Source of the DNA: Bettongia penicillata ogilbyi
Lineage: Eukaryota; Chordata; Mammalia; Diprotodontia; Potoroidae
Direction: 5' to 3'
Assembly: GCA_023548195.1 (NCBI GenBank)
Contig: JAJHZJ010000028.1
Location: forward strand, 3,421,001 to 3,485,000
DNA: 64,000 bases
Notes under the pieces: model-generated
What the model saw: only the letters and a program-made list of their open reading frames with translations
What the model was told of the DNA's origin: nothing
The model's database searches: none
Made by a program: the position numbers and the translations under genes
Shown here: piece by piece, positions 1-11,604 of the stretch
How positions within the stretch are numbered: the stretch's first letter is position 1
How the letters are laid out: every line of letters begins with the position of its first letter

Positions 1-294
1 GTATCATTCAACCTTCCAAACGGGCTATCTCTGAGTTACTCACACATGGAATTCTACATCCTGGCTTTATGACTTTCACTGGTATTCCCCTACACCTGGA
101 ACTCACTCCTCACTCCTGGCCAGGGATGTGCAGAAGCTAACTGGAAACAGCTGCATAAGCTGATTAAGTTTCCAGTGTGAATATCAGCATTTCACATCAG
201 AAATTAACTATGAATCCGGTCTTGATTTATTGTTTTGTTGACTGTGTAGTACAGGTTTGTTTTGCTGCAGAACTGGCTGCTAAAACATTGACCA
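1..294. other. Unassigned intergenic or intronic DNA
   Basis: No exon, RNA gene or recognisable repeat was seen. It probably belongs to a large 5' intron of GABRR1, because the first GABRR1 exons lie further upstream, but nothing in the bases shows this directly. Confidence 0.4.
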
Positions 295-505
295 GTCAAC
301 TTCCGCCTCTATCTCCACCACCACCTTCTATACAAAGTCTTTCCTGATAGCCCCTCCCAAGTTCCTCTCCTTCCCTAACTACCCTGTTTCATTTTTTTAT
401 ATTTAGACAGAGACTTGTCTCCCCTAATAGAATATACGCTCAAGGCTAGCTTGTTTCAGTCTTTATCTCTGTATCCTCAGCACCTAACTGGAATGTTTGT
501 CGATG
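295..505 (+). repeat. L2 LINE 3' end fragment
   Basis: The stretch reads like the L2 3' region: a 'tctttcctgatagcccctcc' phrase, a central 'agacttgtctcccc' block, then 'tatctctgtatcctcagcac' near the end. Similar sequences in the same order recur at 23648, 48140, 59640 and 62700. It is old and diverged, and the edges are approximate. Confidence 0.6.
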
Positions 506-1118
506 TATTGATCGAGGGTGGAACACCTGAAGTTAGGACCTACTTCCAGAATAATTAATTAAAATGTATGATACCCCATGCTATGGTATGAGGGGTATCC
601 CAGGTGAATTTTTCTCGAAGGTATCACTTACCTACCTTCCCTTACCCTTAAAAACTCCCCAACAGCATTGGAAAGTGAATTTCATCCTGTTTGCCTCAGG
701 TAAAAAATTGTTACTTATACCTTTGCTTGTCAGTACACAGAGAAGCAGAAAAAAGTCATCTAGTTGGGTAAATATGCCGAGATGCAGGCAACAGGAAACA
801 TGAGATTTCCTGCCAGAGAGCAAACAACAGTCAGAGAAGGGTTTAGGCTAAACTTGGATTGAAGTGTGAAATGCCAGTTCAATTAACACAGAGACTAAAA
901 TAAGACAGGATCAAAGGTCAGAGATGACTGAATTCTGTAACTTCAGAGCACTGTGATTTACTCTTTTGTGTGTCTGTCGGTAGTATAATTTTTTAAAAAA
1001 TTATTAAAAGTATAAAAGGGATTATAATAGCAGCACATACAGCTACATCCTTTGCAGACCTTGAAGGGCTATATAAAGGCTAGGTATTACTATTAGAGGT
1101 CATCTACTCACATAATTA
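506..1118. other. Unassigned AT-rich DNA
   Basis: No coding signal or clear repeat. A short open frame near 564-803 has no recognisable domain and is treated as chance. Confidence 0.4.
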
Positions 1119-1356
1119 GGCAACTATTTGGCACAGTGGCTAGAGTACCACATCTGAAGCTAGGAAAATTCAAATTTGGCCTCAACTGTGTGATCCTAAG
1201 CAGGTCACGTCACCCTGTTTGCCTCAGTTTCCTCATATGTAAAATGAACTAGAAAAGGAAATGATAAATTAATCCAGTATTTTGTCAGAAAAACCCCAAA
1301 TGGAGCCAGGAAGAGTCAGACATGACTGAAATGATTAAACAGAAAACACAACAATG
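1119..1356 (+). repeat. tRNA-headed marsupial SINE
   Basis: The copy runs from a tRNA-like head (ggcacagtggctagagtac) through 'tttgcctcagtttcctcat' to the tail phrase around 'aaaccccaaatggagcc' and ends in an A-rich 'cacaacaatg'. The same order of blocks occurs in many copies in this window. About 240 bp is full length for the group. Confidence 0.8.
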
Positions 1357-1599
1357 ATCCTGCCCTCCACATAGAGCTTGACCACAGAGTCTCTGATAAA
1401 AATACTTCAGAGAATTAGAGTATGGATACTCTTGACCTGGTGGCTTCCTTATGTGCTCCATAGCCTAAGTGTCTGCGTCACAGGACATTTCAACAAACAT
1501 TATGCCATAGTTATTACCATCAGAATTCTCAAGGGAACTGTATGTAGGGTTAAAAATAATTTTAAATTTATATGCTTTCTTTGGTTTTTATATCACCTT

Positions 1600-1677
1600 T
1601 ATCTTGTGCCTTCAAGACCGTGTGCTTGCTCCCATGCTTTTTAGCATGATGTTTTCAACCATGTTGTCAGATGCTTT
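1600..1677 (+). mobile_element. RTE-like LINE, upstream piece (split by ERV)
   Basis: Translating the + strand up to 1677 gives a short stretch with the residues LAPMLFSMMFSTMLSDAF, the segment that precedes the catalytic FADD box in this class of non-LTR reverse transcriptase. The reading continues at 7935 after the inserted ERV: the codons for Asp-Ala-Phe straddle the insertion point. The 5' start of the LINE copy is not clear. The LINE is truncated and inactive. Confidence 0.7.
1673..1677. repeat. Target-site duplication, left copy (GCTTT)
   Basis: GCTTT directly abuts the LTR terminus at 1678. The matching GCTTT lies at 7935-7939, immediately outside the other LTR. A 5-bp duplication is usual for retroviral integration of several classes. 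Confidence 0.8.
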
Positions 1678-2297
1678 TGTACGATTAAGGAAATTTATGG
1701 TTTGGATTCACACCTACAATAAGACACACTCAAGAAGAAGAAGCTATATATTTTATTAATTTACAGAAAAGGCAAATGTACAGACAGTTTAGAGCAACAG
1801 CAGCAATAGCTAATAAATCCTAATACTAATATAATTATAGCAATACTAATATAGATATAAGAAGAAATAGAAAAACATCACCAATCCAGGGAAGCACCAA
1901 CTCCTGAATTTCTCAGCCGGGGAATCCCAGGACACAGCTTTCAGGGTCTGGATTGGGAGCAAGGGTCCCAGGCAGAGTGTGAGTGAGATTTCAAAGTTCT
2001 CCTTGGAACAGAGACCTAATAAACACTTCCAAACAAATAAGGCTGACTGCTAACAAAGAGGCTAATTGCCAACTATCCTGTACATTGTCCATTGAGAGGG
2101 TAGCCAAACCTCGCGATGGAGTGCACACATGATGTTTGTCCTTGGAGAACTGGCTAGGTTCTCAAGGCAACAGATATTCTGTGTTTGTGTAGGATTTAGC
2201 ATGTCTTCAAGATCCAAGTTCACCTGGGGGAAACAACACCCTGTGTGCAGGGCCTGCACTGATATATGGAAGAACTTCTAAATCCATTTACCATTTA
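1678..2297 (-). repeat. ERV 1 LTR, 3' copy
   Basis: It matches 7313-7934 along its whole length with scattered substitutions and small indels; for instance the runs 'agcaacagcagcaatagcta' and 'tagaaaaacatcaccaatcc' are shared. The outer end at 1678 abuts the target duplication. The inner end is followed on the + strand by 'ttcggcctt', the complement of a purine-leaning tract, as expected for a degenerate polypurine tract. Confidence 0.85.
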
Positions 2298-2641
2298 TTC
2301 GGCCTTAAGTCATGTTGATAGTGTAGGCTGTTGAAACTTTAGGGGTCAATTTAGTGTATATATTTTTCATTTGGAAAAAATGTAATAATTACATGTGCAT
2401 AATATAATAAGCACAGTAGTAAAAATTAACATGGAGTGAGCTATTACTGAAAAATATTTCTGCATAGAAGGGGATCTAAATAAAAAGTCATACCAATGAT
2501 GACTGGTGTCAGAAGTTACTAAATGAGAAGCCTCTATTAATTTCTCAGCAACTATATGAGTTTGTATTCAATGTTCATTAAGAGCTCTTTGGTTTTTCTC
2601 TAACAGTTGATGCAATGCAACAGAAGAATTTAAAATAGAAA

Positions 2642-3349
2642 TTAAAGGTTCCAAAGATACACACAGGGCAGAGGTAATAGTTTGGGTACCCAAGACAAAT
2701 TAATATCATTCACTATGTCAGGGGAAAAGCAGAAATCATCACCCTGCCAATGGAGAAAACTCACATATTGTATACAACCAGCAAATGAGGCTACTTGCCC
2801 TACAGAATTCAAGTCAGTTTGATTGTTAGAGACTAGAACAGATAGATTGAACAGATACTTCATATAATATAGAGAAATTGGACACAGGATATGGAGAAGA
2901 TCACATAGATTAGAGGAATGGCTTAATAGACAGGGCTCCAATGGTCGTGTGACCATTCCACACACAAGTCCACGATTACAATTTGTGCAATCAGCTAAAG
3001 TATGAGTAACATTATTTAGGTCTATGTATTATCCATTAATATGAGGCAAAGCAAAATAATAGTGTAACATAAAAGGAATAACATGAAAAGTACACATCAC
3101 GGTGGCAGACCTGACTTCATGATGAATTAGTGTGCCAATGCACAAAATACCGTTACATTTAGGTTTCTTCACTTCGTTAGCTATCCAATGATTCTTTGGT
3201 ATATAGCTTGAGGGTACATTTTGCCATAGCTGTGGGTCACCCTGCATTAACATTCTTTGTGCATTTTCTTTTTGTATTAGGCTATAAGTATTCTGTAATG
3301 AATACTGTGTCCAATTAAACAGTAAGGATATATTAGTATTAAGGTGCAA
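2642..3349 (-). pseudogene. ERV 1 env remnant, downstream part
   Basis: Two open frames in different phases (3349 to 3029, then 2965 to 2642) continue from the env-like frame upstream. They contain several N-linked glycosylation sequons (such as NIS and NQT) and cysteines spaced as in a surface or transmembrane glycoprotein ectodomain, but no clear membrane anchor was identified. The phase changes at about 3390-3350 and 3030-2965 indicate frameshifts or deletions. Assignment to env rests on position beside the 3' LTR and continuity with the better-preserved frame, not on a specific motif here. The region is non-functional as it stands. Confidence 0.55.
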
Positions 3350-3391
3350 AGCAGCTAATGCAGAAGCGTTAAATACTTGTAGAAATTGTCT

Positions 3392-4003
3392 TTAGTAGCT
3401 TAGAGTGTATGGGTGGGGTAGGATCATTGTGGGTAACCACTGTGCATTTATAGTCAAGGATTGAGCTACATCTCGGCCAGCATTATACAGTCTGCTGGAG
3501 AGGGTCTCCAGGTCTACTGAGTTCACTATGCCCAAACCTGTTCCTGCTCCACCAAGTACAGTATCATACCATGCCCTTTTGTGCCAGCCACAGAATTTTA
3601 GTTGTGGGAAGGTGACATTATAAAGCAATAATGATTTCTGCATGCTTTCGGTTACATTGACACAACTGTCAGGGACTCTAATTATTGAGGGAGAATGTTT
3701 TAATGGCTGAGTCCTGGGTAACAGTTTCAAATATTGGATCCAATTGGAGCAATTTTTTATACTCGATGCATTAATGCATATTAAAAAAGAGTTTAAGGAA
3801 GTAGTGTTCAATAGTACAGAATTAGTTTCTGGTATATTCCATTGAGAACAATTCAATTTGGCTTGCTGTGTAACTGGTATCTTAGAGGATGGGTGAGTAA
3901 AAGGCATAGGTTTTATACAGTAGTAGATATTTACTAATGTTTGTATAGTTAAATTCTCAGGAAAATTACTTAAAAGAATAGCAAATATGGTGCTGGGGCT
4001 CAC
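3392..4003 (-). pseudogene. ERV 1 env-like envelope glycoprotein remnant
   Basis: A 203-codon open frame holds about ten Asn-X-Ser/Thr sequons in its first two thirds. A glycine-rich hydrophobic stretch follows (GGAGTGLGIVNS, about residues 151-162), resembling a fusion-peptide region, and then a heptad-like helix. Retroviral envelopes are cut into surface and transmembrane subunits before such a stretch, but no clear furin site is visible here. The frame ends at 3392 and coding potential resumes in another phase downstream, so the gene is broken. Upstream of 4003 the frame merges into LTR-like sequence. The family is uncertain. It sits next to the 3' LTR in the normal env position, and no intact product is predicted. 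Confidence 0.7.
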
Positions 4004-4054
4004 CAGAATATTGATTCATTACTTGAAATAGTCCAGTTAACCACATTACAGTTT

Positions 4055-4190
4055 TGATTTGCTGGGTAGCTCTAGTTGCCTTGAGAGAGAAACTGCCTGA
4101 GATAGTATTTTGAGGCTAGGGAGAAATGTGATTTTTAAAGAGAAATATGATTTTAGAATTGGGGCCCAAATACATGCACCCCATCTTTCC
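4055..4190 (-). repeat. LTR-like segment upstream of env remnant
   Basis: Read on the - strand this stretch matches the start of the LTR at 23835-24548: both contain close versions of 'gatggggtgcatg', 'cccaattcta', 'atcacatttctcc' and 'tatcncaggcagtttctc'. It may be a nested LTR relic, or env leader sequence shared by two ERV families. Confidence 0.6.
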
Positions 4191-4239
4191 CCCTTAAACA
4201 GATGGGACCCAAAATCTTTTGGGGTAAGGGACAAAGGCC

Positions 4240-7200
4240 TCAGATTCTAAAACTGCTTCATGCTGAGAGAGGGCATAGAGCTGTCCCTGCCTCATGGGGT
4301 CCCAACATTGGAGAGATTGGGTTTGTAGACAGTGTTGGGAACTTGGCTGATGATAGGTCCAGAGGGTGATGGGTCATGGTCTTGGTCAGAGAGGATGGTG
4401 CCCATCCTGAGCTCTCATCTGCAAGATGAGGGGACTGAACCTAGAAGACACAAATCTGGCACAGAAATTAACAAACAAGGAACAAAAAGAAGTAGGAAGA
4501 AAATGACTAGAAGTAGGGTGAGTGTGAGAATACTGTCAAACTTCCTCACACCTTAACATAGTAACTATCCAGGGACAGGAGGGGCTTGAACGACTCTCAC
4601 TTGTCCCAAACCTTCTTATCTGCCTTCCATATTTTCAAACAAATCTTTATTTATCTTTCAAAATCTCTTGAACCCATTATTCAGACTGCTCCACTTTCTC
4701 TTATGTTTCTGCCATAGACAAGATAGCTCACAAGTTATTACTCTTCACTAGCATAGCGGTATTGCCTTAAACAAAAGAGGTTTGTAACTTGAACTTCCCA
4801 ACTGAATAGATGTACATCTTTGTTTCGCAGACTTGTTTATCTTTTTCTGATTATATTCACTCGGAAGAGAAACTTTAGAAATTAAGTTGTTAATAAGTTC
4901 AAACACTAATATATACTACATATTTGCTATCTGACATAATATTTAATGGATCAGTAATATCTCTTAATTTTAGCTCGTGGTTAGGCCATGGGATGACTAC
5001 AAATTCAGATCAAAACAGCAAAATCTTTTCTGCTTTATAGATCATTACATTAATCTAACAATACCTTATCTTGCAAATGGAAAATTTAGTAGGCCTTACA
5101 GGAGAGATTTAAAAAAAAAATTTCTTCTAAAAATATTTCTTTTTTTTTAAAAAAAAAACAGTTTAAAATTTATCCTGATGTTAAGAAAGTCACTAAACTT
5201 TTATAAGGAAAATTAGTTGAAACCTTTTAAAATGATAACTCTCTTTTCACTTTGAAGCAAAAATAGAACTTTAAAATTGAAGTTCATTAAAACTGAGTTG
5301 TTATAAAAATGTCCTTAAATAATATGAATTCCCAGAGTATTACAAACTAAATTCTTAGTGCAGAATTCCTAGATATCACAAAATGTTTTAGTCAAAAAGG
5401 TGTTGTAATGGAATGTCACACTGGTAACAGTAAGAGACTGATCGCAGAAAAACATCGCTTTTAAAATCTTTTTAAACAGTGGGGACATCTTAAGGTGAGT
5501 CTTAACAAGTTTACATAACTTTCTGAACATGTTCTAATTTCAGATAAAAATAATATTAGATTCCGCAGTAAGATTACACAAAAGGACTCACATGTTTTAC
5601 TGACTACTTGCTATTGATCACAGAAATTTGCTATAAAAGGAAAAAAACAGGGATATGTGACATACCAAATATGACAGGATAAAATATTCTTGACTCTGTT
5701 TGAATTCAGATAAAAGTGAAATTCTCCAATCATGCAGTATCTGTTTTATAGCAAGATTCAGGAATAGTCAGGTGAGAAACATTCCTTTTTAAAGGAATAC
5801 AATGGGGAAACAGCCAGGGGGATCCCATCCTAGATTGCAGCTAGAATTATCTCCTCAGCCTTTCCATTCCAAATACAAACTTCACCTGTTAACAGTACAG
5901 GATCACATTACCTCTGAGTAACTAATAGCATTTTTCTCAGATACTGATTTAATGTAAACAACTATACCCAAATTCAAACTCAAAATAAAAATAGGTATGG
6001 TCCAAAATGTCTTTGACCTGAAATAGCAAATTTCACTAATCACAGCTTACAGCCAAATAAGTTATTTCTATTCTTATTGAGTTGTAATAAGCAATAAAGA
6101 TTTACCAGGACTCACATACATAAAGGATTCCATTTAAGATCTTTCCTTTTCAAATTTAAAACTTGTCCTGATGTAAAAGTCAATTGCTAAAAATCCTTTC
6201 TATCTATTACAACTTCTGAGCAAGTCATATTCATTGCTTAGGAGCTGCATAGCACAAATAAATTCCTTTCCTAGGGCTGAAGACCTTGCCCACATAGATG
6301 GTTTCCAGAGGCCTTAGCAGTTTTACAAAATAAAGGAAATTGGCACGGCTCCATGCCTGCCAACCCCCAAACATGCAGGAAGACTGTTCTGAATGGGCAG
6401 AACCAATCTCAATAACGTTTTCACTCAGTTCCTTTCTTTCCACACACAGTAATCAATTAGCAAGTTTAGGTTTAGCATTAAAACAGTAACTCCAAATAAC
6501 TTAGTTAACAATCTTACAACTTGAATAAATGATAGTCAACTTGTTTTAGCTATAACTTCTTTAACAGGCAAAGGTAAAAATACCTGATTTTCTAAATGGC
6601 AATTACAAAACATTATAAACTGATAAAGCAACATGACTGGTTTTACACAATTTTCCCAATATCTTTTAGTTTCAACAAAATTCAGATTAAAAATTGCTTT
6701 GTCTAACACTATTTCTGGATTACAGTAGTCAATCAGTTTTTACAATCTAAGAGAAATTCAGAAATACAATCTTAGAAATACAGTTTTAACACAACAATAA
6801 CTTCAGATGGTACAATTTACATTTCCAGAAATTATTGATCTTATTTCTTTTAGTAATTAAAACCACTTCGTTAACAATTATCTTAGAGAGATAATAATTT
6901 TGTATGTAACATACACCAGTCATTATGTTAAGAATTGTACAATCATTTTATCATTTTGATCCCATATTAACAACCATTACTATCTTTACTTTTACAAATG
7001 AGAAAACAGGTCAAACAGAGATAAAATACATTTTTACACCTGGAACAGAGAAGTGAAGTTTACCAAGAGCAGAGGAGCTGATGTCCCAGAAGTGATGATT
7101 CTTGCAGGCAAGCAGTCGCCTAGAAGGGCTCTGCAGTTTTAAGTCTACTACCTCAGTCTTCACGTGGTCCACTACCATTTGCCCACTCTTTTGCTACCAA

Positions 7201-7290
7201 GGAGTAGGGCAAATCTTTCCACCCAGGGATATCTTGTTCACACACTTTATTTGTCAAATTCTTCTTCAGAAAAGGCATATTGTACTGCAA
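4240..7290 (-). other. ERV 1 internal AT-rich region without recognisable genes
   Basis: About 3 kb between the env side and the primer-binding site, where gag and pol would be expected. It is strongly AT-rich, full of stops in all frames, and shows no catalytic or zinc-knuckle motif. A diverged phrase containing 'tttaaaa' and 'tcctgatgt' occurs near 5160 and again near 6155, hinting at an internal duplication. The part next to the primer-binding site (7030-7290) may be the untranslated leader. Confidence 0.5.
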
Positions 7291-7308
7291 ATCCTGTTCG
7301 TGATGCCA
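7291..7308 (-). other. ERV 1 primer-binding site
   Basis: On the - strand the 18 bases read TGGCATCACGAACAGGAT, beginning with the TGG that pairs with a tRNA 3' CCA and lying 4 bases inside the LTR. The complement fits the 3' end of a serine tRNA isoacceptor with one C-to-T difference at a CpG; this tRNA match is from memory. An identical site occurs in the second ERV at 30342-30359. Confidence 0.75.
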
Positions 7309-7312
7309 AAAA

Positions 7313-7934
7313 TGTATGATTAAAGAAATTTATGGTTTGGATTTGCACCTACAGTAAAACACATTTGAGAAGAAGCTAGATATTTTATTAATTTACAGAA
7401 AAGGCAAATGCTCAGACAGTCTAGAGCAACAGCAGCAATAGCTAATAAATCCTAATACTAATATAATTATAGCAATACTAATATAGATATAAGAAGAAAT
7501 AGAAAAACATCACCAATCCAGGAAAGCACCAACTCCTGAATTTCTCAGCTGGGGAATCCCAGGGTACAGCTTTCAGGGTCTGGATTGGGAGCAAGGGGTC
7601 CCAGGCAGAGCATCCCCTCCATGGGTGAGATTCCAAAGTTTTCCTTGGAACAGAGACCTAATAAACCCTTCCAAACCCTTGACTGCCAACAAAGAGGCTA
7701 ATTGCCAACTATCCTGTACATTGTCCATTGAGAGGGTAACCAAACCTTGTGATGGAGTATACATATGACGTTTGTACTTGGAGAACTGGCTAGGTTCACA
7801 AGGGCATTAGATGTTCTGTGTTTGTGTAGGATTTAGCATGTTTTCAAGATCCAAGTTCACTTGGACGACACAACAGCCTACATGCGGGGCCTGCACTGAA
7901 ATATGGAAGAGCCTCTAAATCCATTTACCATTCA
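7313..7934 (-). repeat. ERV 1 LTR, 5' copy
   Basis: It is the partner of 1678-2297. On the - strand it begins TGAATGGTAAATGG and ends near ATACA, then a short A/T spacer and the primer-binding site. Its outer end abuts GCTTT at 7935. Confidence 0.85.
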
Positions 7935-7939
7935 GCTTT
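7935..7939. repeat. Target-site duplication, right copy (GCTTT)
   Basis: It matches 1673-1677. Removing the provirus and one copy restores a continuous LINE sequence across the site. Confidence 0.8.
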
Positions 7940-9018
7940 CAATGAGGATGAACATGGCATCAAGGTCAACTACTGTACTGATGGAAAGTTCTTCAATTTC
8001 AAAAGGCTACAAGCCAAGACCAAAGTGGAGGGAGTTAATGCATGATTTTCTGTTTGCAGATGACTGTGTGCTCATGCACCCTCTTAAGCTGAGATGCAAC
8101 AGAGTATGGATCAATTCTCTGCTTCCTGTGCTAATTTTGGCCTAATAATTAACACCAAGAAAACACAGGTGCTCCATCAGCCACCACCACACCATCCATA
8201 CGTGGAACCATTAATTACAACAAATGGAGAAGTTTTGAATGCTGTGGATAAGTTCACTTACCTTGGTAGTGTATTTACAGGGATATACACATTGACAAGG
8301 AGGTTTATGTATGCATTTCCAGAGCTAGCTCAGTGTTTGGGAGGCTCCAAAGAAAAACTGAAGGTCTACAGAGCTGTTGTGCTGACCTCATTGTTGTATG
8401 CCTGTGAAACATAGACAGTCTACCAGCGCCATGCCAGGAAACTGAATCACTTCCATTGGAACTGTCTTAGGAAGATTCTGAGGATCACCTGGCAGGATAA
8501 GGTACCAGACACTAAAGCCCTTGCTCAAACTGAACTGCCAAGCATTCAAACTATGCTTTAGAGAGCACAACTCCAATGGTCTGGCCACATTGTTCAAATG
8601 CAAAATATATGCTTGCCAATAAATCTGTTTTATAGAGAACTCACATGGGACAGGTGATCACATGGTGACAAGAAGAAACAGTACAAGGACACTCTCAAGG
8701 CCTTTCTCAAGAACTTTGGATTTGACTGTGCAACTTGGGAAATACTAGCACAAAACTGCTCAGCATGGCATGCCCACATCAGAAAGGGTGCTACGCTGTA
8801 TGAGCAAAGCAGAATTGAGACAGCACAAAGTAAACGTAGGATGCGCAAATTTGGAGTATCCACCCGAAAAATTCATATGGACTATCTACGTACAACCTGT
8901 GGTAGAGCATTCCGAGCTCATATTGGTCTGATCAGCCACAGTCGGACACACTGAAACTTCACTTTATCATGGTGATGTCATTTTGGTCCCCTTCGAAAAT
9001 GAAGGACAACCACCAGCC
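7935..9018 (+). mobile_element. RTE-like LINE, reverse-transcriptase C-terminal half
   Basis: A degraded non-LTR reverse transcriptase on the + strand. The catalytic FADD box is encoded at 8053-8064. It is followed by an 'FGLIINTKKTQVLHQP' type segment, a 'KFTYLGS' box (about 8250-8270), and later a short zinc-finger-like end (CGRAF...HIGLISHSRTH) that stops at 8952-8954. Frameshifts and in-frame stops (for example the tga at 8042-8044) make it dead. The 3' UTR ends with 'cttcgaaaatgaaggacaac', a phrase that recurs in altered form in SINEs at 18884 (antisense) and 36215. The RTE clade is the best guess from that tail; a related non-LTR clade is possible. Confidence 0.75.
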
Positions 9019-9220
9019 ATCTCTAGATACATGCTTCTCCTCTCCACCACCCTGAAAAACCATCCTTTGTAACAACAAAAAAGGGGGAAAAGGTGGTCAG
9101 GTAACCAATGAATCGATCAAATATTCCACAGTTTCATGACCATTGCCTTCCATCCCTACAAAGAAGGCAGGGATATATATTATCTCTTCTCTGGAAGTTT
9201 GGTCATTGGAGTTATTTTTG

Positions 9221-9452
9221 CTGTTGTTCAGTCATTTCAGTCATGTTTGACTTTTAGGGTCCCATTTTGGATTTTCTTGGCAAACATGGTAGGATGAGTT
9301 GCCATTTCCTTCTCCATTTCCTTACAGATGAAGAAATTGAGGCAAGCAGGGTTAAGTGACTTGCCCAGGGTCACACAGCTAGTAAGTATCTGAGGTCAGG
9401 TCTTTCTGACTCCAGGTCCAGCACTCTACCCACTGTACCACCTAGCTACCCT
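9221..9452 (-). repeat. tRNA-headed marsupial SINE (antisense)
   Basis: The reverse complement shows the tRNA-like head at the right end ('gtaccacctagctaccc' on +) and the tail at the left ('tcagtcatttcagtcatg' on +). About 230 bp, near full length. Confidence 0.85.
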
Positions 9453-9837
9453 CATTATAATGTTCCATTTCCAACCATAGATGCCTGTAGAGAGATAAAA
9501 AGATTTGTTCAAAGTTTCGTGATGAGTTAATTGCAGAGATGCAAGTTGATTAATTTTATTTTTTCCCCAAAAATCATGAACTCAACAAATATCAACATTT
9601 TCATATATAATGCAAATTGGGCTTTGACCACGACCTATATAAGACTATTATGTCATAGGCCCAGACCTGCCTATAGAGCTGTCCTCCAGGGAATATAGAC
9701 AGTAACAAACACAGACAGAATAGTCTTTTGGGTATCAATCCTTCATTAACCTTGGGCCCCTCGCCCTTTTGGAAGATGGTCAGTTGGAGCCAGGTAGGCA
9801 GCTCCCAAATCTTTTGCTGATGGGTCATTTCAAATAG
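9453..9837. other. Unassigned DNA
   Basis: No gene or clear repeat seen between two SINEs. Confidence 0.4.
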
Positions 9838-10090
9838 GAGGAGCTGGGTGGTACAATGGATAGAGTGCTGGGTCTGGAGTCAGAAAGACCTGTGTTCAAC
9901 ATCTGGCCTCAGACACTTACTAGTTATGTGACCCTGGGTAAGTCACTTAGCCCTGTTTGCCTCAGTCTCCTTATCTGTAGAATGAACTGGAGAAGCAAAG
10001 GGCAAATCACTCCAGTATCTTTGCCAAGAAAACCCCAAATGGGGTCACGAAGAGCAGACACTACTGAAATGACTGAACACAACAAACATT
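9838..10090 (+). repeat. tRNA-headed marsupial SINE
   Basis: Full-length copy with the head 'ggtggtacaatggatagagt', the middle 'cttatctgtagaatgaactg' and the tail 'ccaagaaaaccccaaatggg', ending 'gaacacaacaaac'. Confidence 0.9.
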
Positions 10091-10330
10091 TCAAATAGAG
10101 CTAGTGAGAGCTATGGGCCAATAAAATTTTAGGGATGTAGTAATGCCTCTCATAAGGAGTGAATCATGTGGTACCCATATTCTGGGCTGATTCGAAGACA
10201 GTGCATTTACTCTCTTGCAATGCCCCAGGATAAAAACTATAAAGACATCAAGGCTTCTAAGAGAGGACACTAAGAGGATCTGTCACTGGCTTCATTTCTG
10301 GACACTGTGAAAGTGCTTCCAGCTTCAGTG

Positions 10331-10480
10331 AACTACATGTATTATGATAGAGCAAATAGTTACTATGTACCAGGCTCTGTGTTAAGTTCTGGGATCCAAA
10401 TACAAGTATGGAAGATAGTTTCTGCCCTCAAAGAGCTTATATTCTAATGGGGAAAGACAATACATAAAGGAGAGCAGGAG
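10331..10480 (-). repeat. L2-type LINE fragment (antisense)
   Basis: The phrase order 'agttactatgtaccaggctc', 'gatccaaatacaagtatgga', 'tgccctcaaagagcttat', 'attctaatgggg' matches the left part of the long antisense L2-type copies at 18290 and 32290. Confidence 0.6.
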
Positions 10481-11604
10481 AAAAGGAGATGGCATGATAG
10501 AATGTTAAACCCCATCCAGGTCATATTCCTAAGGCTCAGCTGTGGTTTTCTGCAACTTTCTCCTGCTTTTACAAACAACTCAACCTTCCTAGCTGAGAAG
10601 GATTTGCAAGAGAAAGATTCACACGGTCAGCTTCTTTCCATTGCAATGCCTAAACCCATTTGTGGGCTCTGTATGCATTATAGAGGGGACAAGGAGACAA
10701 ACTATCACCCAGGTTTGTTAAGAGCCCTGTTTGCTATAGGCATCCAGGTGAATGCCTTCAATAGATGCTTCCGTTGGACCGTGTGGAGAACTCACGGATC
10801 AACCAGTGTTGGACTGGACATACTGGTAGCTCTCATGTCCCATACGGGTTCCTTCAAAGTACCAGGCAGCCATAATTAGAGTTTTGGACATGTTTACAAG
10901 GCTTGCCACTATGTTGTTATGGCAGAAGCAGGACATTTCCCATCATTCTTTGCTGGGAATATCACACAGACATGTGTGATGAGCAAAGGTACAGAGTGCC
11001 CACACATGCCTTCCCATCCTGTGTACCTAGCACCCCCAAAATTTACCATACAGCATCCATGCAACATTCTGGAGGCTTTTCTCACTTTCTCCAGTGATCT
11101 TAAAGGTATCCATGAAACAATCTATAGATCCTTCTGGCATGCCTCACTCTTAAGTATGTGCCACGTTCATCTTCTGGTCTTATTTGCAACAAGAATGTCG
11201 AGACTGATATGCGTTAGCTCTTCCATCAGTTGTTGGTCATTGGACAAGAAGGATTTCACAAGTGGAATAATAATAGTCAAATTAAAATTTGTCACCTCTT
11301 TAAAAACTGTGATTCTTAGTAACATTGTTCCTGCCACTGCAGAAGAGGGGTAGCACAGGACCAAGAACCTAGATGTAGGGCTAAGCCATCCTCAATCCCA
11401 CAAGCTCCCTCCTATGTGTGTGTTGAACTACCAGCAGGTGATCTTGGAGAATGATGGAGGGAATACTTCAACTTCAATAATAACCAAAGAGAGGACACAA
11501 GATGAGTATATTGTTCAAACTGGTGAGTCCTTTCACCTGCACTAATTCATCACTGATAGGTGTGGCTATACCTGTTAAAAATTTATCTATTGGGGCAGGT
11601 ATCA
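10481..11604. other. Unassigned unique DNA
   Basis: About 1.1 kb without a recognised repeat. Open frames exist on both strands (10502-10879 on +, 125 codons; 11167-11364 on -, 65 codons), but neither shows a known domain, a start context or splice-site support. Either could be a diverged pseudogene or chance. Confidence 0.4.

Larger units (their letters stand above)
1678..7934 (-). mobile_element. ERV provirus 1, env-bearing, gag-pol missing
   Basis: Two direct repeats of about 620 bp (1678-2297 and 7313-7934) bracket an internal region. They are flanked by a 5-bp duplication and carry TG...CA style ends on the - strand. A primer-binding site lies just inside the right LTR, so transcription ran on the - strand from right to left. 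Env-like open frames lie next to the left (3') LTR. No reverse transcriptase, integrase or gag could be recognised between 4240 and 7290. The total length of 6.3 kb is short for a complete provirus. The element interrupts the reading frame of an older RTE-like LINE. All frames are broken, so it cannot encode a working virus. Confidence 0.85.
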
